From: Neisseria sp. KEM232
GTDB taxonomy: Bacteria > Pseudomonadota > Gammaproteobacteria > Burkholderiales > Neisseriaceae
Length of the DNA: 64,000 nt
Direction: 5' to 3'
Assembly (NCBI RefSeq): GCF_002237445.1
Contig: NZ_CP022527.1
Coordinates: forward strand, 682,001 to 746,000
The notes under the pieces were generated by a model. It searched no databases. It saw nothing but the letters and a program-made list of their open reading frames with translations, and was not told the DNA's origin. Within the stretch, counting starts at the first letter, position 1, and the number at the start of each line of letters is the position of its first letter. The position numbers and the translations under genes are program-made. Positions 54,469-62,610 of the stretch are shown in pieces.

Positions 54469-55761
54469 TTATTCGCTCTTCCATTGTTTCAGTTGTTCGG
54501 CCAGCGCGGCGGCGGGCACGGTCTGCTGGCCGCGGCCGCCCTGCATGTCTTTGACGGTTGCCTCTCCCTGCGCCGCTTCGCTTTCGCCGACGATAACGGC
54601 AAAACGAGCGCCGCTGGCGTCGGCTTTTTTCATCTGGTTTTTCAGGCTTTGCGCGCCGGAGTGCTGCAATACGGAAAATCCTGCTTCGCGCAGCTGCGCG
54701 GCATAGCGCATGGCCGCCGCCAGTCCTTCGGGCTGCTGCATAACGTATACGTCGGGCGCGGACTCGGTTTTCAGACGGCCGTATTCGTCCACCAGCAGCA
54801 GCAGGCGCTCGATGCCCATGGCAAAGCCGATGGCGGGGGCGTCTTTGCCGCCGAGTTCGCCGATCAGGCCGTTATAGCGGCCGCCGCCGCAGACGGTGGC
54901 CTGCGCGCCGAGTTTGTCGGTCGTCCATTCGAAGACGGTGAGGTTGTAGTAGTCGAGGCCGCGCACGAGGCGGGGGTTTTCGACATAGGCGATGCCCAAC
55001 GCGTCGAGCAGGTTTTTGAAGCCTGTGTAATGCGCCAGCGATTCTTCGCCGAGGTAATCGAGCAGGCGCGGGGCGGCGTTGCAGATTTCCTGCAAATCGG
55101 GATTTTTGCTGTCGAGCACGCGCAGGGGGTTGGTGTGCATGCGGCGGCGGCTGTCGTCGTCCAGCTTGTCTTCGTGGCTTTGCAGGTAGGCGACCAGGGC
55201 GCTGCGGTGGGCGGCGCGCTCTTCTTTGTTGCCGAGGTTATTAATTTCCAAAGTCAGGTGCTCGGAAATGCCCAGCTCACGCCACAGATCGGCACACATG
55301 GCGATCATTTCGGCATCAACGTCGGGGCCGTCGAAACCCAAAGCCTCGACGCCGACTTGGTGGAACTGGCGGTAGCGGCCTTTTTGCGGCCGTTCGCGGC
55401 GGAACATGGGCCCCATATACCAAAGCTTCTGCGGGCTGTTGTACAGCAGGTTGTGTTCGACAACGGCGCGCAGGCAGGAGGCCGTTCCCTCGGGGCGCAG
55501 GCTGAGGCTGATGGTGTCGTTGGAATCGGCGAAGGTGTACATTTCTTTGCCGACGACGTCGGTTTCTTCGCCGATGGAGCGGACAAACAGGCCGGTCTGC
55601 TCGACGATGGGCGTGCGGATTTGGCTGTAACCGAAGCGCCGCGTCCAACGGGAAACGGTATCTTCAAATGCCTGCCAGAAGGCCGAGGTCAGCCGGAAGT
55701 CTTTCTGTCCGACCGGCAAGAGGTCGTTCATGCCTTTTACGGCTTGGATTTTCTGTCCCAT
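54469..55761 (-). CDS. hisS: Histidyl-tRNA synthetase
   Basis: HisS charges tRNA-His. The 430-aa class II synthetase contains motif 2 (MFRRERPQKGRYRQFHQVGVE), the histidine loops LVRGLDYYNLTVFEW and GGGRYNGLIGELGGKDAPAIGFAMG, and an anticodon-binding C-terminal domain. A GRLKTES segment comes from an in-frame uptake sequence near 54775. Order ispG-hisS-yfgM matches other proteobacteria. Confidence 0.97.
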   Translation of the reverse strand: MGQKIQAVKGMNDLLPVGQKDFRLTSAFWQAFEDTVSRWTRRFGYSQIRTPIVEQTGLFVRSIGEETDVVGKEMYTFADSNDTISLSLRPEGTASCLRAVVEHNLLYNSPQKLWYMGPMFRRERPQKGRYRQFHQVGVEALGFDGPDVDAEMIAMCADLWRELGISEHLTLEINNLGNKEERAAHRSALVAYLQSHEDKLDDDSRRRMHTNPLRVLDSKNPDLQEICNAAPRLLDYLGEESLAHYTGFKNLLDALGIAYVENPRLVRGLDYYNLTVFEWTTDKLGAQATVCGGGRYNGLIGELGGKDAPAIGFAMGIERLLLLVDEYGRLKTESAPDVYVMQQPEGLAAAMRYAAQLREAGFSVLQHSGAQSLKNQMKKADASGARFAVIVGESEAAQGEATVKDMQGGRGQQTVPAAALAEQLKQWKSE

Positions 55762-55937
55762 GCTTTCACTTTCTGTCGGATGTTTTTGTGCCCGGCGCAG
55801 CGGGCGGAACGGGTAGCTCGAACGGCAACAGGAGGAGGGGCGGATGCGGTTTCTATGTTTTCAGACGGCCTGCCGATAGGAGAGGCCGTCTGAAAACGGG
55901 AAACGGGCTGCCGGCCAAATATGCTTTCGGCCGGCCG

Positions 55938-56321
55938 TCAGACCCGCGGGGCAAACTGGCGCAGCATGCTGTCGGCCAGCTGCACAAACTGCTGGTATTT
56001 TTCCGAACGCTCGATTTTGCCTTTATCCAAACCGATATTGGCCAGCACGCCGGTTTTGTTGCCGTATACCACGGTGTTTTCGATTTCGAAGCCGCCGCTC
56101 TGTATCGGCGTGATAAAGGCCTGCAGCATTTCTCCCGCAGGGATATTCTGCAAAACCAGGCTTTTTTTCATGTTCGGCGGCAGGTCGGCGCCGACCAACT
56201 GGAAAGGGTTGTGCACCGCGTCGGTAATGCCCAGATAGCTGTAAATATATATCTGGTGGGCGATTTTTGGATTGTTTTGCAGATAAAGGCGTAAGAGTAA
56301 TTCCCGTAAGTCTTGGCTCAT
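55938..56321 (-). CDS. Conserved hypothetical protein between ispG and hisS
   Basis: The 127-aa protein has no signal peptide or membrane segment. It starts MSQDLRELLLRLYLQNNPKI and ends LADSMLRQFAPRV. A mixed helix-strand pattern is evident, but I recognise no domain. It sits in a conserved operon-like block, so a housekeeping role is possible. DUS on its hisS side (55860-55895) may form a terminator. Confidence 0.65.
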   Translation of the reverse strand: MSQDLRELLLRLYLQNNPKIAHQIYIYSYLGITDAVHNPFQLVGADLPPNMKKSLVLQNIPAGEMLQAFITPIQSGGFEIENTVVYGNKTGVLANIGLDKGKIERSEKYQQFVQLADSMLRQFAPRV

Positions 56322-56405
56322 TTTTATGTTCTTCTGTGTTTTTAAATGTACCCGAATGCGGCGGGCACTTACCGTGTTTTCCCTTTTTTAACCCGATGCA
56401 CGCGC

Positions 56406-57674
56406 TTAGGCCGTCTGAATCGGGATAATCCGGCTGCGGTCACGCTTTTTGCCGTGTTCGCCGTAATTCGTTTCGACATAGTCGCGCACGATGGCGAGAA
56501 ATTCGGCAGCCATATTGTCGCCTTTGAGCGTTACCTTGCGTTCGCCGTCGACATAGACGGGGGCGATCGGCGTTTCGCCCGTACCGGGAAGGCTGATGCC
56601 GATATCGGCCAGCTTGCTTTCTCCCGGGCCGTTGACAACGCAGCCCATCACCGCGACGTTGAGATTTTCCACGCCGGGATATTGCAGGCGCCACACTATC
56701 ATCTGTTCGCGCAAATATTGCTGGATGTCGCGCGCCAGTTCTTGAAAAACGGTGCTGGTGGTGCGGCCGCAGCCCGGGCAGGCGGTAACCATAGGTGTGA
56801 AAGAGCGCAGCCCCATGGTTTGCAGGATTTCCTGCGCTACGACCACCTCCTGCGTGCGCGAAGAACCGGGCTCGGGCGTAAGCGAAATGCGGATGGTGTC
56901 GCCTATGCCTTCCTGCAACAATACGGACAGGGCGGCCGTGGAGGCGACGATACCTTTGCTGCCCATGCCCGCTTCAGTCAGCCCCAAATGCAGCGGATAA
57001 CGGCAGCGGCCGCCCAAATCGCGGTAGACCTGTATCAAGTCCTGTACCGACGATACTTTGCAGGACAGGATGATTTTGTTTTCCGGCAAACCCAAATCGA
57101 CGGCTTTTTGCGCCGATTCCAAGGCGGAAACGATTAAAGCCTCCTTCATCACGGCTTCGGGAGACTTCGGCGAGGCGGAAGCCAGGTTGGCATCCATCAT
57201 GCGCTTTGCCAAGCTTTGGTCGAGCGACCCCCAGTTGACACCGATGCGCACGGCTTTTCCGTGTTCGGCGGCGGTTTGGATCATAAAGGCGAATTTTTCG
57301 TCGCCTTTCGCGCCTTTGCCGACATTGCCGGGGTTGATGCGGTATTTGGAGAGCGCTTTGGCGCAATCGGGAAATTCGGCGAGCAGGCGCTCGCCGTTGA
57401 AATGGAAATCGCCGATCAGAGGGGTATTGCAGCCCATATCGTCCAAGCGGCTGCGGATTTCCGCCACTTTGGCAGCGGAATCCGGATTGTTGACCGTTAT
57501 CCGCACCATTTCAGAACCTGCTTCGCTCAACTCTTTTACCTGCAAAGCCGTTGCTTCGGCATCTGCAGTGTCGGTGTTGGTCATCGACTGGACAACAATA
57601 GGGGAATCCGAACCCACGGAAATATGGTCGATCTGCACCTGATGGGTTGTTCGGCGTGGAATGGCTGTGTTCAT
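56406..57674 (-). CDS. ispG: 4-hydroxy-3-methylbut-2-enyl diphosphate synthase (flavodoxin) IspG
   Basis: IspG carries out a late step of the MEP isoprenoid pathway with a [4Fe-4S] cluster. The 422-aa protein has the cluster cysteines Cys299 and Cys302 (ACPGCGRTT) and Cys345 (MGCVVNGPGE), and the TIM-barrel start HQVQIDHISVGSDSPI. It lies 4 bp after rodZ on the minus strand, so it is co-transcribed with rodZ and pilW. Confidence 0.97.
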   Translation of the reverse strand: MNTAIPRRTTHQVQIDHISVGSDSPIVVQSMTNTDTADAEATALQVKELSEAGSEMVRITVNNPDSAAKVAEIRSRLDDMGCNTPLIGDFHFNGERLLAEFPDCAKALSKYRINPGNVGKGAKGDEKFAFMIQTAAEHGKAVRIGVNWGSLDQSLAKRMMDANLASASPKSPEAVMKEALIVSALESAQKAVDLGLPENKIILSCKVSSVQDLIQVYRDLGGRCRYPLHLGLTEAGMGSKGIVASTAALSVLLQEGIGDTIRISLTPEPGSSRTQEVVVAQEILQTMGLRSFTPMVTACPGCGRTTSTVFQELARDIQQYLREQMIVWRLQYPGVENLNVAVMGCVVNGPGESKLADIGISLPGTGETPIAPVYVDGERKVTLKGDNMAAEFLAIVRDYVETNYGEHGKKRDRSRIIPIQTA

Positions 57675-57678
57675 GGAT

Positions 57679-58503
57679 TTATTTGCCCGCTGCGAAAGCT
57701 GCGGTTTTTTTGTCGATCATGTGATCTGCTACTGTAATATTTTGCGAACCGTAGGAAGCGGTAGCGCCTTTGGCATATCCGATCCACACATCATACGGTG
57801 CGGCACCGGAAAAACGGTGTTCGCTGCCTGCGGGAACAACGCGGCTAACGAGTTCTTTGCCAGTTTTATCCTTGATAACCAGCATGGATCGGTAGCGTAC
57901 TTTCACCACCAGCTCCGCATCTGCCGATTCGGCCGTCTGAACACCGGAAGCGGCCGATGCGCCGGCCCGCATGGGTAAAACAGAAATATTTTCGGCATTG
58001 ACATTGGGGGCAGCCACCTGCCCCAAGCCGACATCGGCCTCGCTGGTGGCCGTCTGTTTGGTGTTTTCCGCCCGGGATTTCCCCTGCCAGACATAGACGC
58101 CGAAACCGATGGCGGCAATCGCCAGCACGCCGAATATCCATGTCGGAAACGGTTTACCGATTTTCTGATTTTGGAAATTCAACGAAGAAGACTGTCTGCC
58201 CTGTTCGGCAATATGGTTGCGCACGCCTGTTCCGGGCAGGATTTTGTCGAGATAGGAAGAAACCAGTTGTTCGTCCAAATCCAAAAAGCGGCCGTAGGTG
58301 CGCAAAAAACCTCTGACAAAAACCGTTTCGCGCATATTCTCGTAATTGCCCGATTCAAAGGCTTCGATCTGTTTGGCCGACAATTTCAGCCGTTCTGCGG
58401 CTTCTCCCAGCGACAACTCCCTGCTTTCGCGCCGTTCGCGCAGCAATTTGCCAAACTCTTCGGCAGGAGTTTGCGACACTTGGCTTTCTGCATTCTGACT
58501 CAT
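57679..58503 (-). CDS. rodZ: Cell-shape protein RodZ
   Basis: RodZ links MreB to the elongation machinery. The 274-aa protein has an N-terminal helix-turn-helix domain (about residues 16-85: GKLLRERRESRELSLGEAAE), a membrane segment (about 122-141: TWIFGVLAIAAIGFGVYVW) and a C-terminal DUF4115 beta domain (about 195-270). It lies two bases from pilW and four from ispG, indicating one operon. Confidence 0.92.
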   Translation of the reverse strand: MSQNAESQVSQTPAEEFGKLLRERRESRELSLGEAAERLKLSAKQIEAFESGNYENMRETVFVRGFLRTYGRFLDLDEQLVSSYLDKILPGTGVRNHIAEQGRQSSSLNFQNQKIGKPFPTWIFGVLAIAAIGFGVYVWQGKSRAENTKQTATSEADVGLGQVAAPNVNAENISVLPMRAGASAASGVQTAESADAELVVKVRYRSMLVIKDKTGKELVSRVVPAGSEHRFSGAAPYDVWIGYAKGATASYGSQNITVADHMIDKKTAAFAAGK

Positions 58504-58505
58504 GT

Positions 58506-59233
58506 TCAGCGTCCTGTTGCGATGGTTTGCAGTTCATCCGAATAAGGATAATTGGCACGAAGCTGCGCTTCGTATTCGTAAGCAGCCTGCGAATTGCCTG
58601 TAGCTCTCGCAATCTGCCAGCCCAACAGCAAATCTTCCGCTCCCAAGACATCTACCCGGCTCTGATACTGGCGGAAAAGCTGGTCGGCTTCTTTGATTTG
58701 CCCTGCCAGCATTTTGGTTTTGGCCAACTCCCTGCGCAGCGGCATGAAATCGGGAGCAGAAGCGATACCGCGCTCCAAATAAGCCTGCGACAGCGAATAC
58801 TGCCCCATTTTCGCGCTGCAAATGCCCTTGTTCATATAAGCAACATAGGGCGCGGGATAAGTAGGATCGGACAGCGCCTTGTCAAAATAAGGCATGGCCG
58901 CATTGGGATTGTTCATCGAACTGCACAGAAACCAGCCGTAGTTATTGTTGATTTCCGCCCCGTCCGGCTGCAATTGCAGCGCTTCGCGAAAACTGGCCTC
59001 CGCCTTGCACGCATCAGCCAGGCGATTTCGTTTTTCCTGTCGGCCTGCAACGCTTCTTCGATAGTCGTTACCGCCAAACGGTAATCCTTGGCACGCATAT
59101 ACTCCAAAGCCAACTGCGTTTTAATGCGCGATACTTCTTCGGTACGCTCCTGTCTGCTCGGCTGTTTGACCGAAGTTCCGCCACAGGCGCTCAATGCGCA
59201 AGCGAGCAACACCGCTTTCCACAACTGTTTCAT
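58506..59233 (-). pseudogene. pilW: Type IV pilus stability lipoprotein PilW, internal deletion and frameshift
   Basis: PilW is an outer-membrane-attached TPR protein that stabilises pilus fibres and PilQ multimers. The start (MKQLWKAVLLACALSAC, lipobox Cys17) is intact to NEIAWLMRA, then the frame changes. The correct continuation KAEASFREALQLQPDGAEIN lies in another frame and runs to 58506. Compared with the known family sequence, about ten residues of one TPR helix are missing at the junction (near 59010), so a deletion of roughly 31 bp is implied, not a homopolymer error. Most TPRs would be lost. The gene is first in the pilW-rodZ-ispG operon. Confidence 0.85.
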
Positions 59234-59242
59234 GCTAAAACC

Positions 59243-60331
59243 TTACTGTTGAACCAATAACTGCTGCCATTTTTGCTGGCGTCGGGTCTTGTCCTTTACC
59301 TGGCCGGCAAGCTGTCCGCAGGCGGCATCAATATCGTCACCGCGCGTTTTGCGCACCGTAACGACAAAACCGGCCTGCTGCAGAATATCTCTGAACACGC
59401 GGATATTTTCCGCAGACGAACGGTCATAACCCGAATTCGGGAACGGATTGAACGGTATCAGATTGAATTTGCAGGGGACGTCCTCCACCAGCTTCAGCAA
59501 CTCGCGCGCGTGCTCGACCTTGTCGTTGATACCGTCGAGCATCACGTATTCGAAGGTAACGAAATCACGCGGCGCCTTAACCAAATAACGCCTGCACGCG
59601 CCCATCAATTCTTTCAAAGGATATTTTTTGTTCAGCGGCACGATTTGGTCGCGCACCGCATCATTTGAAGCATGCAGAGAAACAGCCAAAGCTACGGGCA
59701 TATCTTCTTTCAACCTGTCCATTTGCGGCACCATGCCCGAAGTGGATACGGTGACCCGACGGCGGCTCAGACCGTAGCCGTGATCGTCAAGCATTACGGA
59801 CAACGCACGGACAACGTTTTCATAATTTGCCAGCGGCTCGCCCATACCCATCATCACAACATTGGAGATAACCCGCTCGTCTTTCGGGGTCGCACCCAAA
59901 GCCTTGTTCGCCCACCACAACTGGCCGATGATTTCAGCAGTAGTCAGATTGCGGTTGAAGCCCTGACGCCCTGTCGAACAGAAAGTGCACTCCAATGCAC
60001 AGCCCACTTGTGAAGAAATACAGAGCGTGCCGCGATCGGATTCGGGAATAAAAACGGTCTCTACACCGTTACCAGTACCGACATCCAGCAGCCACTTGCG
60101 CGTGCCGTCTCTCGACTCCTGGGACGTCATCAGAGCGGGAACGCCGATTTGCGCTTTTTCTTCCAATTTGGCACGCAGGGACTTAGCCAAATCGGTCATT
60201 TCGGTAAAATTTGCAGCACCGCCCCAATGCATCCAGCGCATAACCTGGCGGGCACGGAACGGCTTTTCGCCCATTTCCGCGAACCATGCCGTCAGGCTGT
60301 TCAAGTCGTAATCTAACAGATTGTTTTTCAT
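59243..60331 (-). CDS. rlmN: Dual-specificity RNA methyltransferase RlmN
   Basis: RlmN is a radical-SAM enzyme that methylates C2 of A2503 in 23S rRNA and A37 in some tRNAs. The 362-aa protein has the cluster motif Cys111-Cys115-Cys118 (GCALECTFCSTG), the accepting Cys338 near the C-terminus (DAACGQLAG), and the start NSLTAWFAEMGEKPFRARQV. It precedes pilW with 9 bp between genes, as in the conserved ndk-rlmN-pilW order. Confidence 0.97.
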   Translation of the reverse strand: MKNNLLDYDLNSLTAWFAEMGEKPFRARQVMRWMHWGGAANFTEMTDLAKSLRAKLEEKAQIGVPALMTSQESRDGTRKWLLDVGTGNGVETVFIPESDRGTLCISSQVGCALECTFCSTGRQGFNRNLTTAEIIGQLWWANKALGATPKDERVISNVVMMGMGEPLANYENVVRALSVMLDDHGYGLSRRRVTVSTSGMVPQMDRLKEDMPVALAVSLHASNDAVRDQIVPLNKKYPLKELMGACRRYLVKAPRDFVTFEYVMLDGINDKVEHARELLKLVEDVPCKFNLIPFNPFPNSGYDRSSAENIRVFRDILQQAGFVVTVRKTRGDDIDAACGQLAGQVKDKTRRQQKWQQLLVQQ

Positions 60332-60455
60332 ATATTTGGAATTGGTTTGTTCAAACCGTTAAAGTAAAGCATCTCTATACGATGCTTTTCAGACGGCCTT
60401 ACGTTAACGGTTTTGCTGCCGCACCCGAGAGGACGGCAGCAAATTAAAGTTCGGC

Positions 60456-60881
60456 TCAGCGCGGACAAATTTCGTTTTCGCTGAAGAAATAAGCCACTTC
60501 GATGGCAGCGTTTTCTTCGCTGTCCGAACCGTGCACGGCATTCTCGCCGACAGAATCGGCAAAGTCGGCACGAATCGTACCGGCTGCGGCTTCTTTCGGA
60601 TTGGTTGCGCCCATCAGTTCGCGGTTTCTCGCTACGGCATTTTCGCCTTCGAGCACTTGAATCATGACCGGGCCGCTAATCATAAATGCCACCAGTTCAC
60701 CGAAAAACGGACGGTCTTTATGAACAGCATAAAAACCTTCGGCTTCTTCTTTGCTTAAATGTTTCATTTTGGCGGCAACAATTTTCAAGCCGTTGTCTTC
60801 GAAACGGCTGTAGATTTTGCCGATAACGTTTTTACCGACCGCATCGGGCTTGACGATGGAAAGTGTTCGCTGAACAGACAT
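60456..60881 (-). CDS. ndk: Nucleoside diphosphate kinase
   Basis: Ndk balances nucleoside triphosphates. The 141-aa protein begins MSVQRTLSIVKPDAVGKNVI and has the catalytic histidine in NAVHGSDSEENA. Start at 60881 follows AAGGAG; an upstream Met in the same frame is not supported. One DUS lies between ndk and rlmN. Confidence 0.97.
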   Translation of the reverse strand: MSVQRTLSIVKPDAVGKNVIGKIYSRFEDNGLKIVAAKMKHLSKEEAEGFYAVHKDRPFFGELVAFMISGPVMIQVLEGENAVARNRELMGATNPKEAAAGTIRADFADSVGENAVHGSDSEENAAIEVAYFFSENEICPR

Positions 60882-60956
60882 TGAATTCTCCTTATAAAAA
60901 ACAGGCGACAAATTGCCGCCGAATTGTAGCAAGTTTTTCCTTATTCCGCTTAGTTT

Positions 60957-62129
60957 TTAACTCTTTGAAACTGCCGCCTGCGGCTTCCCGGATGCGGACA
61001 GCACCAGATGCGGCAGGTTGAGATATTCCTGCGACTGCATTTCGGTGAGACGGCTGGCCGTTCGGACAAATTCGTTGGCAAAATCGCCTTCGACGTAAAT
61101 CTCGTCAACGGGAACTTCGCAGGTGGCGCAGAATTTGACGCGGTAGTCGTACATCACGTCTATCAGCCAAGTCAGCCGCCGCGCTTCCGCCCTTTCCGTT
61201 TCGTGCAGCTTTTCAATTCCCGATACAAAAATCATCTCATAGCGATCGGAAAGATAAAGGTAATCTGCCTGCGAGCGCGGGCCGAAACACAAAACGCGGA
61301 AATCAAACCAAACAGCCTTATCGGTATGCCCTTTGCAGGGCAGCATGCGGCCGTGGATTTCGATTTCAGACGGCCTCACGGCCTGTCCTTCGCTTACCTG
61401 TGCAAACAGTTGCGCCAATCTGCTCTCGTTTTCCGCATCTGCGGGAATGTAAAACACTTCTGCCGCCGTCAGGGTTCTGTGCCGGTAATCCTCGCCGCCG
61501 TCCACATTCAAAATCGTCAGCTTGTCTTCGATCAGGGCGATGGTCGACAGAAAACTGCTGCGGTTCTGTCCCTGGGGATAAAGCTCGGACGGAGCATAGT
61601 TGGAAGTCGCCACCAGCACCACACCTTCGTTGAACAGGTTTTCCAACAGCCTGCCCAAAATCATCGCGTCGGCAATATCGCTGACATGAAACTCGTCAAA
61701 ACACAATACCCGCGTTTCTTTGGCGATTTCGGCAGCTACGGTTTTCAATGGGTCGGCTTCGCTTTTTAGGGCGCGCAGCCTTTGGTGGATTTCCGCCATA
61801 AAGGCATGGAAATGCACCCGTCGTTTGCGGCGGTAGGGCAGGCAGCCGAAGAAGGCATCCATCAGAAAACTTTTCCCCCGGCCGACGCCGCCGTAAAAAT
61901 ACAGCCCCTTGGGCAGTTGCGGCGAACGCAGACTGCGGCCGAGAAAGCGGTTGCGTTTGCGTTTGAACATCATCAGTTCCGTCCACAACCGGTCGAGATG
62001 TTCGATGGCGCGTGCCTGTGCGGCGTCGCGAATAAACGCGGGCTGCTGCGAAGCTGCCTGATACCAGGTCAGCGGGCTGTGATTTTGATACGGGGGCGGA
62101 ACAAAACGGGGGGGGTGTTTTTCGGACAT
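60957..62129 (-). CDS. zapE: Cell-division ATPase ZapE
   Basis: This AFG1-like P-loop ATPase affects Z-ring behaviour in E. coli. The 390-aa protein has Walker A GGVGRGKS (about residues 80-87), Walker B RVLCFDEFHVSD, the sensor segment VLVATSNYAPSELYP and a C-terminal domain with CATCEVPVDEIY. The proline-rich N-terminus (PPRFVPPPYQ) is usual. It stands between ihfB and ndk. Confidence 0.93.
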   Translation of the reverse strand: MSEKHPPRFVPPPYQNHSPLTWYQAASQQPAFIRDAAQARAIEHLDRLWTELMMFKRKRNRFLGRSLRSPQLPKGLYFYGGVGRGKSFLMDAFFGCLPYRRKRRVHFHAFMAEIHQRLRALKSEADPLKTVAAEIAKETRVLCFDEFHVSDIADAMILGRLLENLFNEGVVLVATSNYAPSELYPQGQNRSSFLSTIALIEDKLTILNVDGGEDYRHRTLTAAEVFYIPADAENESRLAQLFAQVSEGQAVRPSEIEIHGRMLPCKGHTDKAVWFDFRVLCFGPRSQADYLYLSDRYEMIFVSGIEKLHETERAEARRLTWLIDVMYDYRVKFCATCEVPVDEIYVEGDFANEFVRTASRLTEMQSQEYLNLPHLVLSASGKPQAAVSKS

Positions 62130-62234
62130 GGTTTTCAGACGGCATCTTATTTTTGGCAGCGCGCATTATAGTGTATTTCCGCATGATGTTAAGCGGAGCG
62201 GCTGCTCCACCGACCCCCGCACGACAGTAGAAAG

Positions 62235-62263
62235 CAAAAAAAGAGTGCCGCGCAATGCGGCAC
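62235..62263 (-). terminator. ihfB terminator
   Basis: Read on the minus strand, GTGCCGC-N5-GCGGCAC is followed by a long T run (complement of AAAAAAA at 62236-62242), about 24 bases after the ihfB stop. Confidence 0.85.
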
Positions 62264-62286
62264 CCTCGTTTTTCCGGAAGGACGGT

Positions 62287-62595
62287 TTATTCGGCAGTCA
62301 TCGACCGATCGACACGTTCGCGTAATTCCTTACCCGGCTTGAAGTGGGGAACGTGTTTTTCAGGCACATCCACTTTCGCTCCGGTTTTCGGATTACGCCC
62401 CTGACGGGCGGGTCTGTGGTTCAAATCAAAACTGCCAAATCCGCGGATTTCGATCCGCTGGCCGCGAGCCAGCGAGCGGGTCATGGTATCCACCAAAACC
62501 TTCACGCTGTACTCGACGTCTTTCGCCATCAGGTGCGTGCCGTTTTTCTGGGCAAAAACCTCAGCCAAACGAACCATCAGCTCTGATTTGGTCAT
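62287..62595 (-). CDS. ihfB: Integration host factor beta subunit
   Basis: IHF-beta is one half of the DNA-bending heterodimer. The 102-aa protein begins MTKSELMVRLAEVF and has the DNA-intercalating beta-arm NHRPARQGRNPKTGAKVDVP (Pro in the RNPKTG motif). It lies 15 bp after rpsA on the same strand, the standard rpsA-ihfB arrangement. Confidence 0.96.
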   Translation of the reverse strand: MTKSELMVRLAEVFAQKNGTHLMAKDVEYSVKVLVDTMTRSLARGQRIEIRGFGSFDLNHRPARQGRNPKTGAKVDVPEKHVPHFKPGKELRERVDRSMTAE

Positions 62596-62610
62596 AACGA
62601 TCGCCCCGGA

